Shown: piece by piece, positions 25,501-38,206 of the stretch | Layout: every line of letters begins with the position of its first letter | Position numbering within the stretch: position 1 is the stretch's first letter | Source of the DNA: Callaeas wilsoni | Lineage: Eukaryota > Chordata > Aves > Passeriformes > Callaeidae | Direction: 5' to 3' | Assembly: GCA_013398955.1 (NCBI GenBank) | Contig: VWPU01017667.1 | Location: 1 to 64,000 of the forward strand | DNA length: 64,000 nucleotides | Made by a program: the position numbers and the translations under genes | The notes under the pieces: generated by a model | What the model was told of the DNA's origin: nothing | What the model saw: only the letters and a program-made list of their open reading frames with translations | Databases searched by the model: none

Positions 25501-28500
25501 CAAACAAAAAGATAAATATAGAGAACAGCCTGGCCTCCTTATTGCCCCTTTAAAGGCTGCTTTGCCAAGTTATTTGCTAAACACTTGTTTATTGTGCCAA
25601 TAAACAATTGTAAAAATGATTTTTCAAGTTACTATAAGATTTAAGATTCTCATAAGTATGTTGCTGCAATGCATGTGTTTTTTGCACCATTAGATTATGT
25701 TACACAGGCGGTGTTTTGATTGAGGCTCTTATGGGAAGGACTTTCTGGTTGCTGTAATTCAGATTATACTTAGGTGTTATCCTTACCTGTGTGATAAATG
25801 TCTTTTTGCGGGGTCATGCAATGTACCAAAGATTTTCTAAAGTTTGGCTGAGTCTTGCTTTACGTGGCATGAGTAATAAATCTATTTCCCTCAGTAACCT
25901 CTTCACTAATGAATGTACCTAATGAGAGTGTCAAGAGAGAGTCTAATCTCTTTGTTCTATTTATTTCTTCTTTGAATACAAAGTTTACAACAATATTTTC
26001 CACTTCTAAATCATCACTTTCCTGTTACTTGGGTTCTTTGTTCACTTTTTCTTATGTTTTGGGCTTCTCCTGAGCAAATAAATTCCAGAAGATTTTGCAG
26101 TTTTAAGTCTTAGATAGTGTATTTCTTCATCAAGAGAAGTGGCCTTAGAAGTACCTATGTACAACTGTGGACTTAAAGAGGCTTAAAAGATTTTACGTTA
26201 GGCCTCCACAGCGGTATTACCATAGTGCTTTGCTACCTTGGTCTTTCCTCCTTTTTTCACCTGTTTGGGCTGCATATACTTGGGATGGTCTCTGGTCCAT
26301 TTGCTTGAATCTATTTATCCTTTGCCTTCACCTTACCTTTTCTCACCTACCCAGTGTCTCTGTTTTAATTTCTCCAGTGTTGCCTGACTTTAATTTCTAC
26401 CAGTATCTTATCCCGTCTTGAATTATCTGTTGTTCTCATCTTTGTCCACTTCAGTTCTAGAACTAAGATTTCTGAGAAAGCAGTTGCCCAGCTACAGAAC
26501 TGCAACTTCCTGAGATTGTCTTGATGCCTTCTTGCTCAGCTTGGGATCCAGTTTACTTCAGGTTACTCCATTTTTGCAGGTTTGCCCACTTTACAAAATA
26601 ACATACTTTCTGTAGTCTTACAGCTCTTTTTTTTTCCCTTATAGCAGCATTTGTCAGTTGAAGTTAGAGAAAAAAAAGACTCACACCTGCAACCCTTTGT
26701 CCAAGAATGAAATTAACATCCTGCAGATTCTTCCTATCTATTTCTTTCTTCTGTTGGAAAAGTGGGACTTCATACACTAGCCTAACTATAGGTGTCTTAA
26801 CTCTGAGGTTCCGAAGAATACCTTGCTTGGCCTTTTCAGCTTCTGACCCACAGGGCACTGATATCTCTGAAAACCATGTGTCATAGCTGCCGTAAATATG
26901 CCCTGAGGCATCTCAAATGAGACTAAACAACTTGGTGTAATCAGCTGCACCAAGTTTATGGAGACTTGGTCTTTCACAGCTTTGCGTGCAGCGGAGTAGC
27001 TAGAATTTCTTCTGGAGTGTCACAGAGGTGCTGAGAAGTTGGTTTGTTTTTTTTCTAGTGCAAACAAATACCTTTTTTGAAATTGTTCCTCTATTATGAG
27101 ATGGTTTTGAGTCTTTAAGCTGACTTTTCTGCCTGTCCTTTTCTGATAATCTGATTCGCACATCAAGTCAGAAATTAAGCTCAAAAACATCCTTTACTTG
27201 AGAGAAGAATAGCCTGTCAGCAGCAGTACCGTGGCAAAATAGAATTACTCATGTGTCTTCTTTCAGTAGTAGTAGTTTTGTATTTAACAAGTTTTATTGT
27301 CATTTCAGGAACTAACCTTTATTTGCAACGAATTAGAAAAGGGTTCTGTAGGTATTACATTACTGTATTTGACTTAAAGCCTGCAGAGCAAATTCTTTAG
27401 GGTAGAATCCAATGGCAAGGATTCCAGGCAGGTCTGCATTTAATTAATTTAAATCCTTTCATACTGCTGACTGAATTGACTTAGTATCTTGGTTGCAGGT
27501 TGTAGTGAGTAACTGATTATTTTTGTATCTGTAAAGACAATTAAAACCGGCTGGTTTAGGTAAGAATTTGTTTATAGAAGAGACTGATCAGTGGTTCTTG
27601 TCTAGAGTTTGCATGGCTACTACAAGAGACAGGTTAGAATTTTGAATTGATGAATAATATAATTCTACTGGCTTTTCCTTTTTAATACTCAACAGGAGCA
27701 CTTTCTGTATTTTCCCAGAACTGATTCTGCACATAGTTTGGTCTCTTGATTCACCAATTGCCTTATTATCTGTGAATGCATTTCGTGATCAAGTTGCATT
27801 TGGATTTCTTAAAAGCCAAATGGGTTGATCTCCTTCATAACAAATTCCATTCAAATTGGTCTTATTCTAGGTTGCAGTGGCCACATATGTTTATTCTACA
27901 TGCTTAGTGCTGACTTAGAAATTCTTGATGTCAGAAGAAACTGAAGCATATAGATACTCTTTCAAAAGCAGAGTCTGGGAAGTTAACTGGTAGGCTGCTT
28001 CCTAATGTTGCTGCCATTGGTTAAACAGGGATGTTAATGCTGTGGCACTTCCAGCATAACATTTTTCAGTACTACCAAATTTATAGTTGGTTTAAAAAAG
28101 AAGAAAAATACCCCAAAAATGGAGTTACCAGGAGAGGAAAAACTGGATAGACCAGTGAAAAGCAATTGTAAGGATTTCAGAAATTTCTTGATTTCTTGCT
28201 GAGAAGCACCTGTCTTACTTGTAGTCAATTCTTATTCCTCTGTTAGATTTGCTTATGCATTTTGATAGATGAGAAAAGAACAGCTCATGTGTGTTTTAAA
28301 AGAAATTATAGATTTAAGTATTAATATTTCTATCTTTTTGTCTGTGGGAGCGTATTAACTTTTCTTTTGAAGTTCTGTGAAGTAAAATATTTCAACATCT
28401 AATGCTGTTTGCCCGAGGAGAAAGAAAGGAAGAGAAAGGAACATTTTTGGATAATTGGAAATGTAATTCCATCAAAGTAATTATTGGCTGGTATATCTAC

Positions 28501-31500
28501 AGCAATGAGATAAGTATGGTCTGAGTGTGAAGGTTTTGCTTGCCTTGCTGTTCCACTGGAATGGTTGTGATCAGTAGTGCTGTGGAGCACCACACAGTTG
28601 GCCTTCCATCAAGGAAATAAGGACAGAGTTGAAACATATGCAAAACTAGAAACTCATGTGGCTGGAGATGCAGGGAAAAGGGTATTTGTGTCATTTAGGT
28701 GAGAAGGGCGGAGAATGCAGTACTGTATTGATTTTTTCATTGGTTTTTTTTTCCTCCAAGGTTAAAATGGTAACTATTCTCAAACTCCAAGCACGATAAT
28801 TTTGCAAATTACTTTATTGATTAAAAGTGTTACTTTTATTTATGCCAGCACAATTACATCTGAAGAGAGTAAGCCACAGATAATATCATGTAAGCATTAA
28901 ATGTAGTACTTGTTATAAAAATGGCTATTTCTCGTAGGTCAAGACAAACTGTTAGCTCATGATTCAAAATATTTAGCACCTTATATTTTGTAAGCTTACT
29001 GCAGAGGCTAGTGTTAATATTTATGTGAAGTAAAACCAGATTTGCGTTGGCTGTTGTGATTGTTTGAATACCTTTTATTTGAGTGTAATGAGGCATTTTT
29101 TATTTACACATCATAGCCCTGCCAAGCGAACTGTTAACTGCAGTTTTAATTTCTCTGGATTTTGGTATTTAACAAGAACAAAACTCAGTTTTAGGATGGC
29201 TTCTCTTAATCTGTAGTCTGATTTGTTACGGTGTGTTTCTGCTGCAAATGTGTAACTTAGGGAAATAGCGCCCATCGCTTAGAATAGGGCAAACTCCTTC
29301 ATTGGTGCCTAAGCCTTTTAGAGTCAAAGGTGTTACCTTTTCTGTTCTAGTATGTAAATTAAGCAATGCATAAGTGAGACTCTATGGAAGAGGAGAGCAC
29401 AGAGCAGAAAATTTGGAAAGGCTGGAGGTGATGTGTATGGATATCTGATACGGTTAAAAAAAGGTTCTTTTTTCTTTTGTTTTAGAAACTAGCTGAACAT
29501 CTTTGCATTCATGGCAGAAGTGAGACTTAATAGAATAAGATTTGACCGAGGGAATGCTTTTTTCATTTTTAAATATGTTAAAAATTTGTTCTAAGTTCAA
29601 ATCTTGGGATCTCTAGTAGTAAGATGCTGTATTTAACTTCCAGAATGAGAGCCACTGATGATAGAGAATCACTGCTCTTTTCTAACTGTTAACATTGAAG
29701 CGGAAACAACGTTTTGTTCTGTACTTCTTTGTCTCTATTAAATTGTCAGCCAGCCTGCGTGAGGTTTCATTGTTACAGAATAAATTAGGGTTTACATTTG
29801 GCTAAAAACCTATAGTACGGTAAGAAGGAGAGCATAAATGATCCGTTTCGATTTAGTTAGAACATAAGAACAATGGCATCATTTTTAGTTTCCATGGGGT
29901 TGTAAAATGTGTTGTGTATGGTCTCAGCAACAGTGTTTTGTGAATGTATAATTAACAGGCACAGAAATATTATTTATTCTGAAGCCTAGAGAACCTATGT
30001 AGCTGTATAACATATGGCCTTTTGGAAATTGAATACACTACAGGAAAAATAATCTTGATATACACGTTGGCATTTATATTGATATATTTGGTCTCAAAGT
30101 GACTTTTATTAAAAGGACTTGGGAATTTGGATTTGAGGCATGTTTACCCTGGACAATTGCAGTTTTAGCAATTGTAAGTAATTATGAGAAACAAAAAATC
30201 AAATATCACAATGTTAATTTTTACTCTGGATTCTGTCCATTGTACCTGAATAATTCTTTGGTATCAGTAGGTCATGAACACTTCTAAAATCCAATAATCT
30301 GTGTAGTTGGTCACTCACTGTGGATAAGGACTCATAACGCCACTAATATTTAGTGGAAGAAGGGATCTGACAGAAGGTGGTAAAGAACAAATATCAGTAT
30401 GTCAGATGGGTAATAGATTGGTTTGTCCTGCTGCAACATGATGTACCTGAGGTCGGTGTGACCACACATCACAGCTGAGTGGTCAGAGAGGCTGCCATCT
30501 CCACATGTCCCTGATCCCCCAGCATGAATCATTGCGTGGCATATGCAGCTGACCTGAACCCCAAATCGTTAAAGTTTACCACCTAGCATGTTAAACTAAT
30601 AATGCCAACTTTAATTTATTGTTATACTGAGCACGGCATATAATGGTGTTCTGGGAGCTGCTGTGAGTTCACTTCACGCTGTGAAAGGAACCTCCACGTT
30701 GCACCTACCGCCACAGTTTTCCTGAGGTTCACCCCTTACTATGCAGCTCCTAGAGGTGGATACAGTTTATTGCTGATCTCACTACTCAAGCAGAGTCTTG
30801 AAGCTGCCTTGTGAGGAAAGGTTGTGTAATAGTTTTTCACTTACCAAATATGGAGGTGTGACATCAAAAATACGCTGTTATTTTGATCCTTCTTTTATTC
30901 TAAGCAGCTCTTTTTAGTATGTGTGTAGTTGGAGTGCAGCTCCTAAGTGAACTGAGCTGTAGATATATCTATCTACTCTGTTTCACCAATTCTGTTAAAG
31001 CAGGAATGCCGAGAATGAAAAGCATGCAGCTAGCACCTGCAGTATGAAAAGTGTGTGCTAAATGAGTTACTTAGCATCACAAAGGAACATGACGAAAGCA
31101 CAGGTACAGTCCTTTCCTTTGGAGTGGCATTGGGCTGCCTAAGTCACAGGCCAAGTTTTATCATTGTGCTGTGTTCTGAGTTGCTCATAACATGCCTCTT
31201 TCTAAACTCGGTCAACAAATGTAATAAGGTGGATCTCCTTCAGTATATAAACTCGAGTTCACTGCTCTTTATGTAGAAATTGATGAGGTTGTTGAAAGGA
31301 GCCGAGCATGACATTTTAATTGCAGTAAATATCAAGAAAAAGGTTGAGTCGCGGTGGCGTAGGAACTACCCAATCTAGTAAACATCAACTTTTCTGAATT
31401 CTTAGTGCTATATTACAATTTAGGCAATCTAGTAATTATTTTTTCTTACTTAATATAGATGCATTTCCTGTTGCAATTTTATGCCTTTTCCTCCAGGACT

Positions 31501-32989
31501 GGTGCCTATTTCACTCTTTTAAATGACATTTAAATGAAATTTAAATGAAATTAAAGGGTTGATTTTTATTTTGAGTGTGTTGGGAATTTTAACTGGCAGA
31601 CCTCTGCTATTTTCTGCACCCTGTACTTACACGTGCTCGTGAGAGCTGTGAAAGGAAGGTGGGAGTGCGGACAGGAGAAACCCACACTGTGCTCTACTCG
31701 TCGCATGATCAGTGAGTTTGTCATTTGGAGCCATACTGTAGAGATTACCTACCCCAGACTGCCCAGTGGCTTCTTGGTCATGAGCCTTCATCCTCTACAA
31801 TTAATCTTCATGGCATCCTTGCTTCCAGCTAAGGCCAAGATAAGTTTACAGAATATCTGCAATTAAAACTGTCACGTTAAATGCCCTGAGATGGTGACAT
31901 CACTGAGCCAGCAATGTGGCTTTGCAAGATTTGTTCGTCTAATGCTTTTCTCCAGTTCTGCATTCACAATTTTTTAAGAAATAAAAAGTGATGTAACTTT
32001 CTCTGAACAGAATTGTTTATAAGGATTACCATGCTGGCTTTGCTTTGCTATGTGGATTTTAAATGAGTCGTAACACATAGTAGAGAGTCTTTTTTTCTAA
32101 TGTCTGCTACCTCATAAATCTGTTTTATGCAAAAGCTCACTTATTCTTTTGTATCGTCATAAAGAATGATGGGGAGGCAGACAAGTAAGGCTAGAAACAC
32201 ATTTCTTTTTAAAATTTTTTTCTTGAGCACTGGGTGAGTTTTTTTGAAAGCTCAGATGCATATAACCACCTCTTGATCTATATGAACTCTGAAGTATGTG
32301 TACTGGTGAAATACTACAACCCAAATTTCTTTTAATTACATATCTTGTGACACTGGCAAGATGAGAGCTCAGTGCCAAGCTGTGATGAAGTTTTATATTT
32401 TCAGTTAATTTTAGTCTCTCCATTTAAACGTGCAATACTGCGTTTCTCTTGGCCAGAATTTGGGTAGTTGGAATGGTTCCTATTGAACTGTGTATTCTTT
32501 CTTCTAAGAGTTGGCGGTGGTGAGGAGAAGAGAGGGAGTAAGTGCTACTAATTTTTAAGAGCTCTGGTATTTTGAAAGTCATGACCTTAGTAGTTTGCAA
32601 TTGACTTTTAACAGACAAAACACAGCCATCTAAATATGGTACTTTTTATTAAAACAAGATCACTTTTCTAACTCGGTGTTTTGAGGCAACCGTCAATAGT
32701 GTATCTCAAATTGCCGTTTGAGATACAAAGCAATAATGTATTTCATGTTTCATTGCTTGCAGAGGAGGAAGAAGCTGCGCCTCAGGAATTTGACTTCATC
32801 CCCCAAAACATCTGATGCTTATCTTGCATATGAATTTTTGTAAAAATTATATGGATGTATACATGAAATATATGTAATGTAGCTGTCAAATTCTGTGTTA
32901 AAAATGTATGTTGTATGTCATTGTTTTATTTTTTATTTATAAGCACATATGTAAAAGTGCCAACAGTGTTCTCATTTATTGCTTTTCAG

Positions 32990-33084
32990 GGGATATAATT
33001 TTTAATGCTCACTATCCTGACCTGCCACCAGATTTTATCTTTGGAGAGGATGCTGAATTTTTGCCAGATCCTTCTGCCTTGCAC
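32990..33084 (+). CDS. BABAM2: BABAM2 coding exon 4 (residues 69-100)
   Basis: Ninety-five bases after TTTTCAG. The first GG completes Trp-69. The exon reads [20 protein letters not shown] and on to ...[12 protein letters not shown], ending in phase 0. The YP-DLPPDF segment is the UEV/E2-like core, in which E2 enzymes and their inactive relatives carry a conserved proline-rich turn. From memory, human has Gln-76, Glu-79 and Gln-100 where this has His, Asp and His. The donor is CAC|GTAAGT. The last exon base is C rather than the usual G, offset by an otherwise perfect GTAAGT. Confidence 0.97.
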
Positions 33085-36000
33085 GTAAGTATTTAACTGT
33101 TTGAGAACCTTACACCTTGCAGAGAGACTTTGCTTTTTCAGAATAGCTTCAGCAACAGGAATTTTATAACAATGCAAAATAAAGAAGAAACACACTTTTT
33201 ATCTCACTGGTATTTTAAGTGTAAACACATTGCTTTCTAAACCATAAATGGGGGGTAAGAGGGATGAAGTTTAAAACATTTTAATCAAGACAATATTACC
33301 TTTATAATAGTTATTTAGAATATCTGTAAAAATATGTCTCTTTAGTATCTGACCATCTTAAATGATCTGTCTCAGAAAAAGAGTTGATAAACTGTGTCTT
33401 TAAAAACAATTTTCTCTAAAATAAAGTAGTGTAATTTGGTGTAGTGTTGTTGATTTTTGTTTTCTATTGAGGAAGCATAGAACTAGTTAATATGTAATGG
33501 GAACCACTGCATCAAAGAAAGCTATCTGCTCATGTGTGTTAGGGTTATCTAGACAAAGAAATGACCTTCTAAAAGGGGGGAGGAACAATAATTAATGAGA
33601 AAATACTTTTACACAGCCTTATTACAATGGAAGAAGAAACACCACAACCTGAAACTAAGCATTTTGTTCACTAGGCACAATTAGCCTCAAGCAGTAAAGC
33701 GTTGTTTGAAGAAGCCATCAGTGCTTATGCTTTTACAATACTTCTCCCTCTCAAAACTTACTAGGAGTTGCTAAGGAGACTCTGTGGAGAGGCCTCGCCT
33801 GCAGCTCCTCTTTTGCTTTTGAGCACATCTCCAGAGCTCCCCAAAGGAAGTCAGTGGCTGTCGTGCTGTGGTACGGGTGTCGTGCTGGAAGTTGAACATG
33901 TCCTTAATGTGTGACGTGACAAGTGTTGGGTTTTGGTTTTACCTTTCACTTCCTAGTAAGTTATATACAAAAATCAGAAGAATTGGTTTTAATAATTGTT
34001 CTTAGCATACCTAATAGAACTTTTAAAATGTGAATGTCTTATTTCTTTTCTTTTCCTGATCACTTTGCTGTTAAGCTTGCAAACTCCTTTGGGTAGGAGG
34101 CATGGTGCTGATGAACAGCTATTTCATTAAGCTAGTTTATAGAAAAGAGTCTTCTTTCTATGGCAATTCTAGAATTGTTTTCACACTCCTTTATTTACCA
34201 GTGCTATTTTCCTCTTTTTCTCATTTGTTTCACAATCCTACAACCTCCTGAGAAGAGTTCACATTAGCAACTACTTTTTGTAGTTGGTATTAGAAGAAGA
34301 GAAGCACCTTTTAATGTACTGGAAAACAGAAATTAATAACAAATTGCAAATGAGATATAAAATAATTTGGGACATCTTACAGAAATGCTGTTCAGATGGA
34401 GAAACTTGGTGAAAGTGGTATGGTGCCGAATTTCTCATGTGAAAAGAAGTCACTAACAGTTGTGATCCACAGGAAAACCTGCAAGGATAAAAACGTTCTT
34501 TTTTTTTTTTTCTTTCTTGCATCGTTTATTAATGATGCTTCTTTTGGGAGTGTTGCTTTTCTTCTGCCTAAGCACAGAACAAACTTTCTGTCTTTGTTGG
34601 AAAGTGACTTGGAAGAGCCATTTGCTTCTTCATACATAATGGGATATTAACCAGCCTATTTTAAAGTAATTAGAATAAACCAGAGAAGATATCTTCAAGC
34701 CAACAGTTTTCCTTTGTTGATTATGCCTTGCTGAAGCATTGACTATGTAAATATAACCTTTTTCGATAAGGTCCTTGGTCATCCTCCTTTACTTTGTCCT
34801 CATGGTATCGGTGCATGTTATTCCCACCTTGCAGCTGTGGTCTACATAGTGTCCCTTTGGTTTAGCATTCACTGTTTAATGTTCCATATGGTTTGTAGAC
34901 TTTTTCTTCAGAATGTTGCATTAACAATAGCTTGCTTATTATGCTAAGTCTTTGAATAGCTCCCTTTTTTCCACAAATGTGAGAGCTGTTTAATGAAGAT
35001 AATTTTAATTGAATTCTAAGATATTTGCAGAATTCTTAAATGTGTTAACATAGCTGTCTACTGACTAGAAGTAAAATACAGATTAGCACATTGACCGTAA
35101 TTTAATGCTCTCAATCTTGAGCAGTCTTCAAATACTTCTGATGCAACAGTTCCTGGCAATCAAAACAGGATCTATCATGCACAAAAGCATGTAGATGTTA
35201 TTCAATGAGGAGCACAGTCTCTTAGTAAGTAAGATGTGCCATCAGATCTGTGGGAATTCTGACATTGAGCCTGCATGCGCTGCTCTCATCTGTCTGAGAG
35301 TCTTGTTTTCCAAGAAGTCATCACATGTTGTTAGATGGCTTGAGTCAGGCATTACGCTTAGCTTGAAAGGAGAACCAGGTACTCCAGATTCCTCAAGCTC
35401 GTGTGGCTCTAGTGGAGGCTGTCAGTAGTCTTCCCCGAAGACATTTGAATGGCTGTGTTGCAGATCATTTCAGTCACTCTTCAGTTTCCATGGCCATGGG
35501 CAGACCTTCCAGTTAGATTTTCATCTGAGTATGGTAACAGGTGTTCAGTTAAGCAGCTGTTAGCCAGACAGCTAAAGCAAGATTCCAGAAATACTGCATT
35601 TTAAAAAGGAAGTGCTGTAGATGAATAGTTCACGTTTTGGTTTTTTTTTCCCCCCCCCAGATAATTCGTAAATGATTAGGCCAGTATTTCAGCAGTAGAG
35701 CAATGTGTTGGGCACTCTTGTTTTATAAGCAGAGCTAATGCTTTCTTGAATTGATACTGTAATTGCAGAACCAAGTTGAAAATGCTCATTGAAATCTAGC
35801 TTTGCTTTTGTGTTTTGCACAAACATTGAAGTCACTTGGGTTTGAAACTCAGCTTGAGTCTCAAGTCCAGCACTGACTTCATTACATGTGCTTCATTACA
35901 TGTCTTACCAAGTAGTGGTTACTCTGCTGGTCGCCGGGTCTAATCGTGTGCATGCTGATCTTGTAGGATGATGTTGGCATTGTGGAGTATTTCAACAGTG

Positions 36001-38140
36001 AGGCAAGTGTCCTTTTGGTTTGCCGTACAGTTTTAATTACAGTCAGGGGGATAAATTCTGTAGGTTGGTGGTGCTGTTCATGCTCAAAGAGTTATTAAAA
36101 ATAAACATTTTTACTTTTGATTTTCATTAAGAATGTTTTCCCACCCAAATGCATTTGATACTTGCATGTATAGTATGCATAAATAAAATCAGCTTCTCAG
36201 AATGTAAATAGAAAAGTTCTTTCCTGCTCTAGTGTTTATTCATTTTGGATGACAAGTATTAGAAATGTATTTTAAAAACAACCTATGATTCACTCTGTTC
36301 TGATTAAAAATTCAGTTGGCACACAACAAGATTAGTGATTGTGTACGGATGAGATTAATTTGGAGCTCATTACAATGACGCCAGTTTGAGTAACAAGAAT
36401 TGTTTGTTATGTTAGCCTAGTTGATTGTTAATGTAAGCCAGTTAATAACTGAAGTGCTTATTCAAAATGTTAACCCCATTTTCCCAATGATTTTGAAGTA
36501 TCTTCTGTTTGGCAAAGAGGATACAATAGAAGTATAAGCAAGGTAACTGTCAGTTCAAGGAAATGGGTATCTTAGTACTCTACTTTAGGTCTCCAGCTAG
36601 TCTCTCCAGAATTATTCTGCCCACCCATTGCTATAAAAAAGGCTTCTTTAGCCTTAGTGAGAATGGAGGCAAGAGGACATGAGCATTTCCTGAAGCCTTC
36701 TAAGTACTGAATATGTCCTTGTGGGCTATTATATAGCATATTCCTTGTGGGAATACTTAGTGCTGCATTTGCGTGGGAGGAAGATATTGTCATCACAGAT
36801 CTTCAGAGAATGGGCTGCTGCAGTTCTCATGCCGGTACCTAGCACTGGGAAGATTGTTTTTACTTGTGTAATTGTTGATACTGAGTACAGATTCCAGTCA
36901 CTGTGGAGTTAATTCAGCTCATTGTGCTACTGAAGTGTATTGGCTGTCACACTCTATATCTTGTGTAGACCAATGTTTGTTTTTAAGTTCTTGTATTTGT
37001 GCTTATTAGACTCATTTGGCTATATGATGACTGTCATGAAGGTTGTATTTTTTTCTGTGTCTGTATTCAAAGTCTTAATCATTTTTTCTGTTGGTTGCTG
37101 AGTTAGCTTTTAATGGGTAGTGAAGAGATCCTTTAAATATCCCCCTCTTCCATTAATTGTTCTTTATTTACTCAGGTGCATGAGGCTTATGTTTAATGGT
37201 GTCAATTGTCCCCCTGCTCACAGTAACTCCAAAAAAGTTCAAACACCCCTTATATTAACTAATGCAGTTTGAACTATTTTGTTCTAAAAAGTCTGTCAGT
37301 TGTATTGTTAGCAAAGATTCAGATGTTATGTGTTCTAGTGTGAGAACCCCCCATAAGGGCAATGAGCTCAATGGTTTTTAGAGGGTTATTTTAAAATATA
37401 AAGCCACAGCAGTGGGTTCTGCTTGTCTGGGAAACGCACGGCTAAGTTCAACCTATTTTGCTCTTCCATGTGCTCTATTTCAAGTGGCAGCAGCAGATTT
37501 CATTCTTGGTTTTCATTCTAACCTGCTGCTCTTGTACTGAAAGCCTTAAATTACTTTGACTTCAGTTGAAGTTGGGGAAATTAAGTGAAACAGAATGCAG
37601 AATTGCATCCTTCAATTTATTAGAAGGTTTTTTTCCTTATTTTGAACTACTTTATATTCCCGTTTATTGTGTTCACTTTTCAGTCATGTCTCGATTTTAT
37701 ACCTCAAAATGTGTTTTGATTATTTATAATCCAATGTTACTTATTGTTTAATTTTCTGAAACAAGCATGAATTCTGAAAACTTTTTTTTCCTGTCCCTCT
37801 ATTGATTCTACCTATTTGTGTATATGGGGGATGTGTGCACACCTATATATGTATATATGCATAGAGTTACTGCAGCCTTGCTGAGGTTTGTCTGGTATTG
37901 ATAGGCAGTGGAAAAAAAGTCACATTTAAACCATCAGGGAAGTAATTTAATTCAGGAATTTTCCCAAGGACGATTTGACTGGTATTGTTGGCATTTATGG
38001 TATACATTTTTGTCTACGTTTTTGAACAATAGAGGTATGCCACTGCAGCACTCCTTTTAAAGCCACATCTGAAAGAATGTTATTTTGAATGTATTTTGAT
38101 CTGGTTTTGGTATCTGAGCTCCACACAGTTCCTCAGGCAA

Positions 38141-38206
38141 TCACAAAATCACTGAATAGTTAGGATTGGAAGGGCCCTTTGGAGATGATCTAGTTCAACC
38201 CCTCTG
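38141..38206 (-). mobile_element. CR1 LINE 3'-tail fragment, minus strand
   Basis: The plus strand shows 'tcacaaaatcactgaatag', then 'ttaggattggaagggccc', then 'gatgatctagttcaacccct', the reverse complement of a CR1 3' end. Similarity fades after about 38206. The next 140 bases may be more diverged element sequence, but I cannot show it. Confidence 0.82.

Larger units (their letters stand above)
20905..32989 (+). other. BABAM2: BABAM2 intron 3
   Basis: About 12.1 kb from GTAAGT to the acceptor TGCTTTTCAG. It holds an old sense-oriented CR1 copy and the adjoining G/T block. The rest looks unique and AT-rich. A possible cryptic acceptor (TTGCTTGCAG) lies at about 32753-32762, some 230 bases before the true exon 4. 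Confidence 0.9.
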
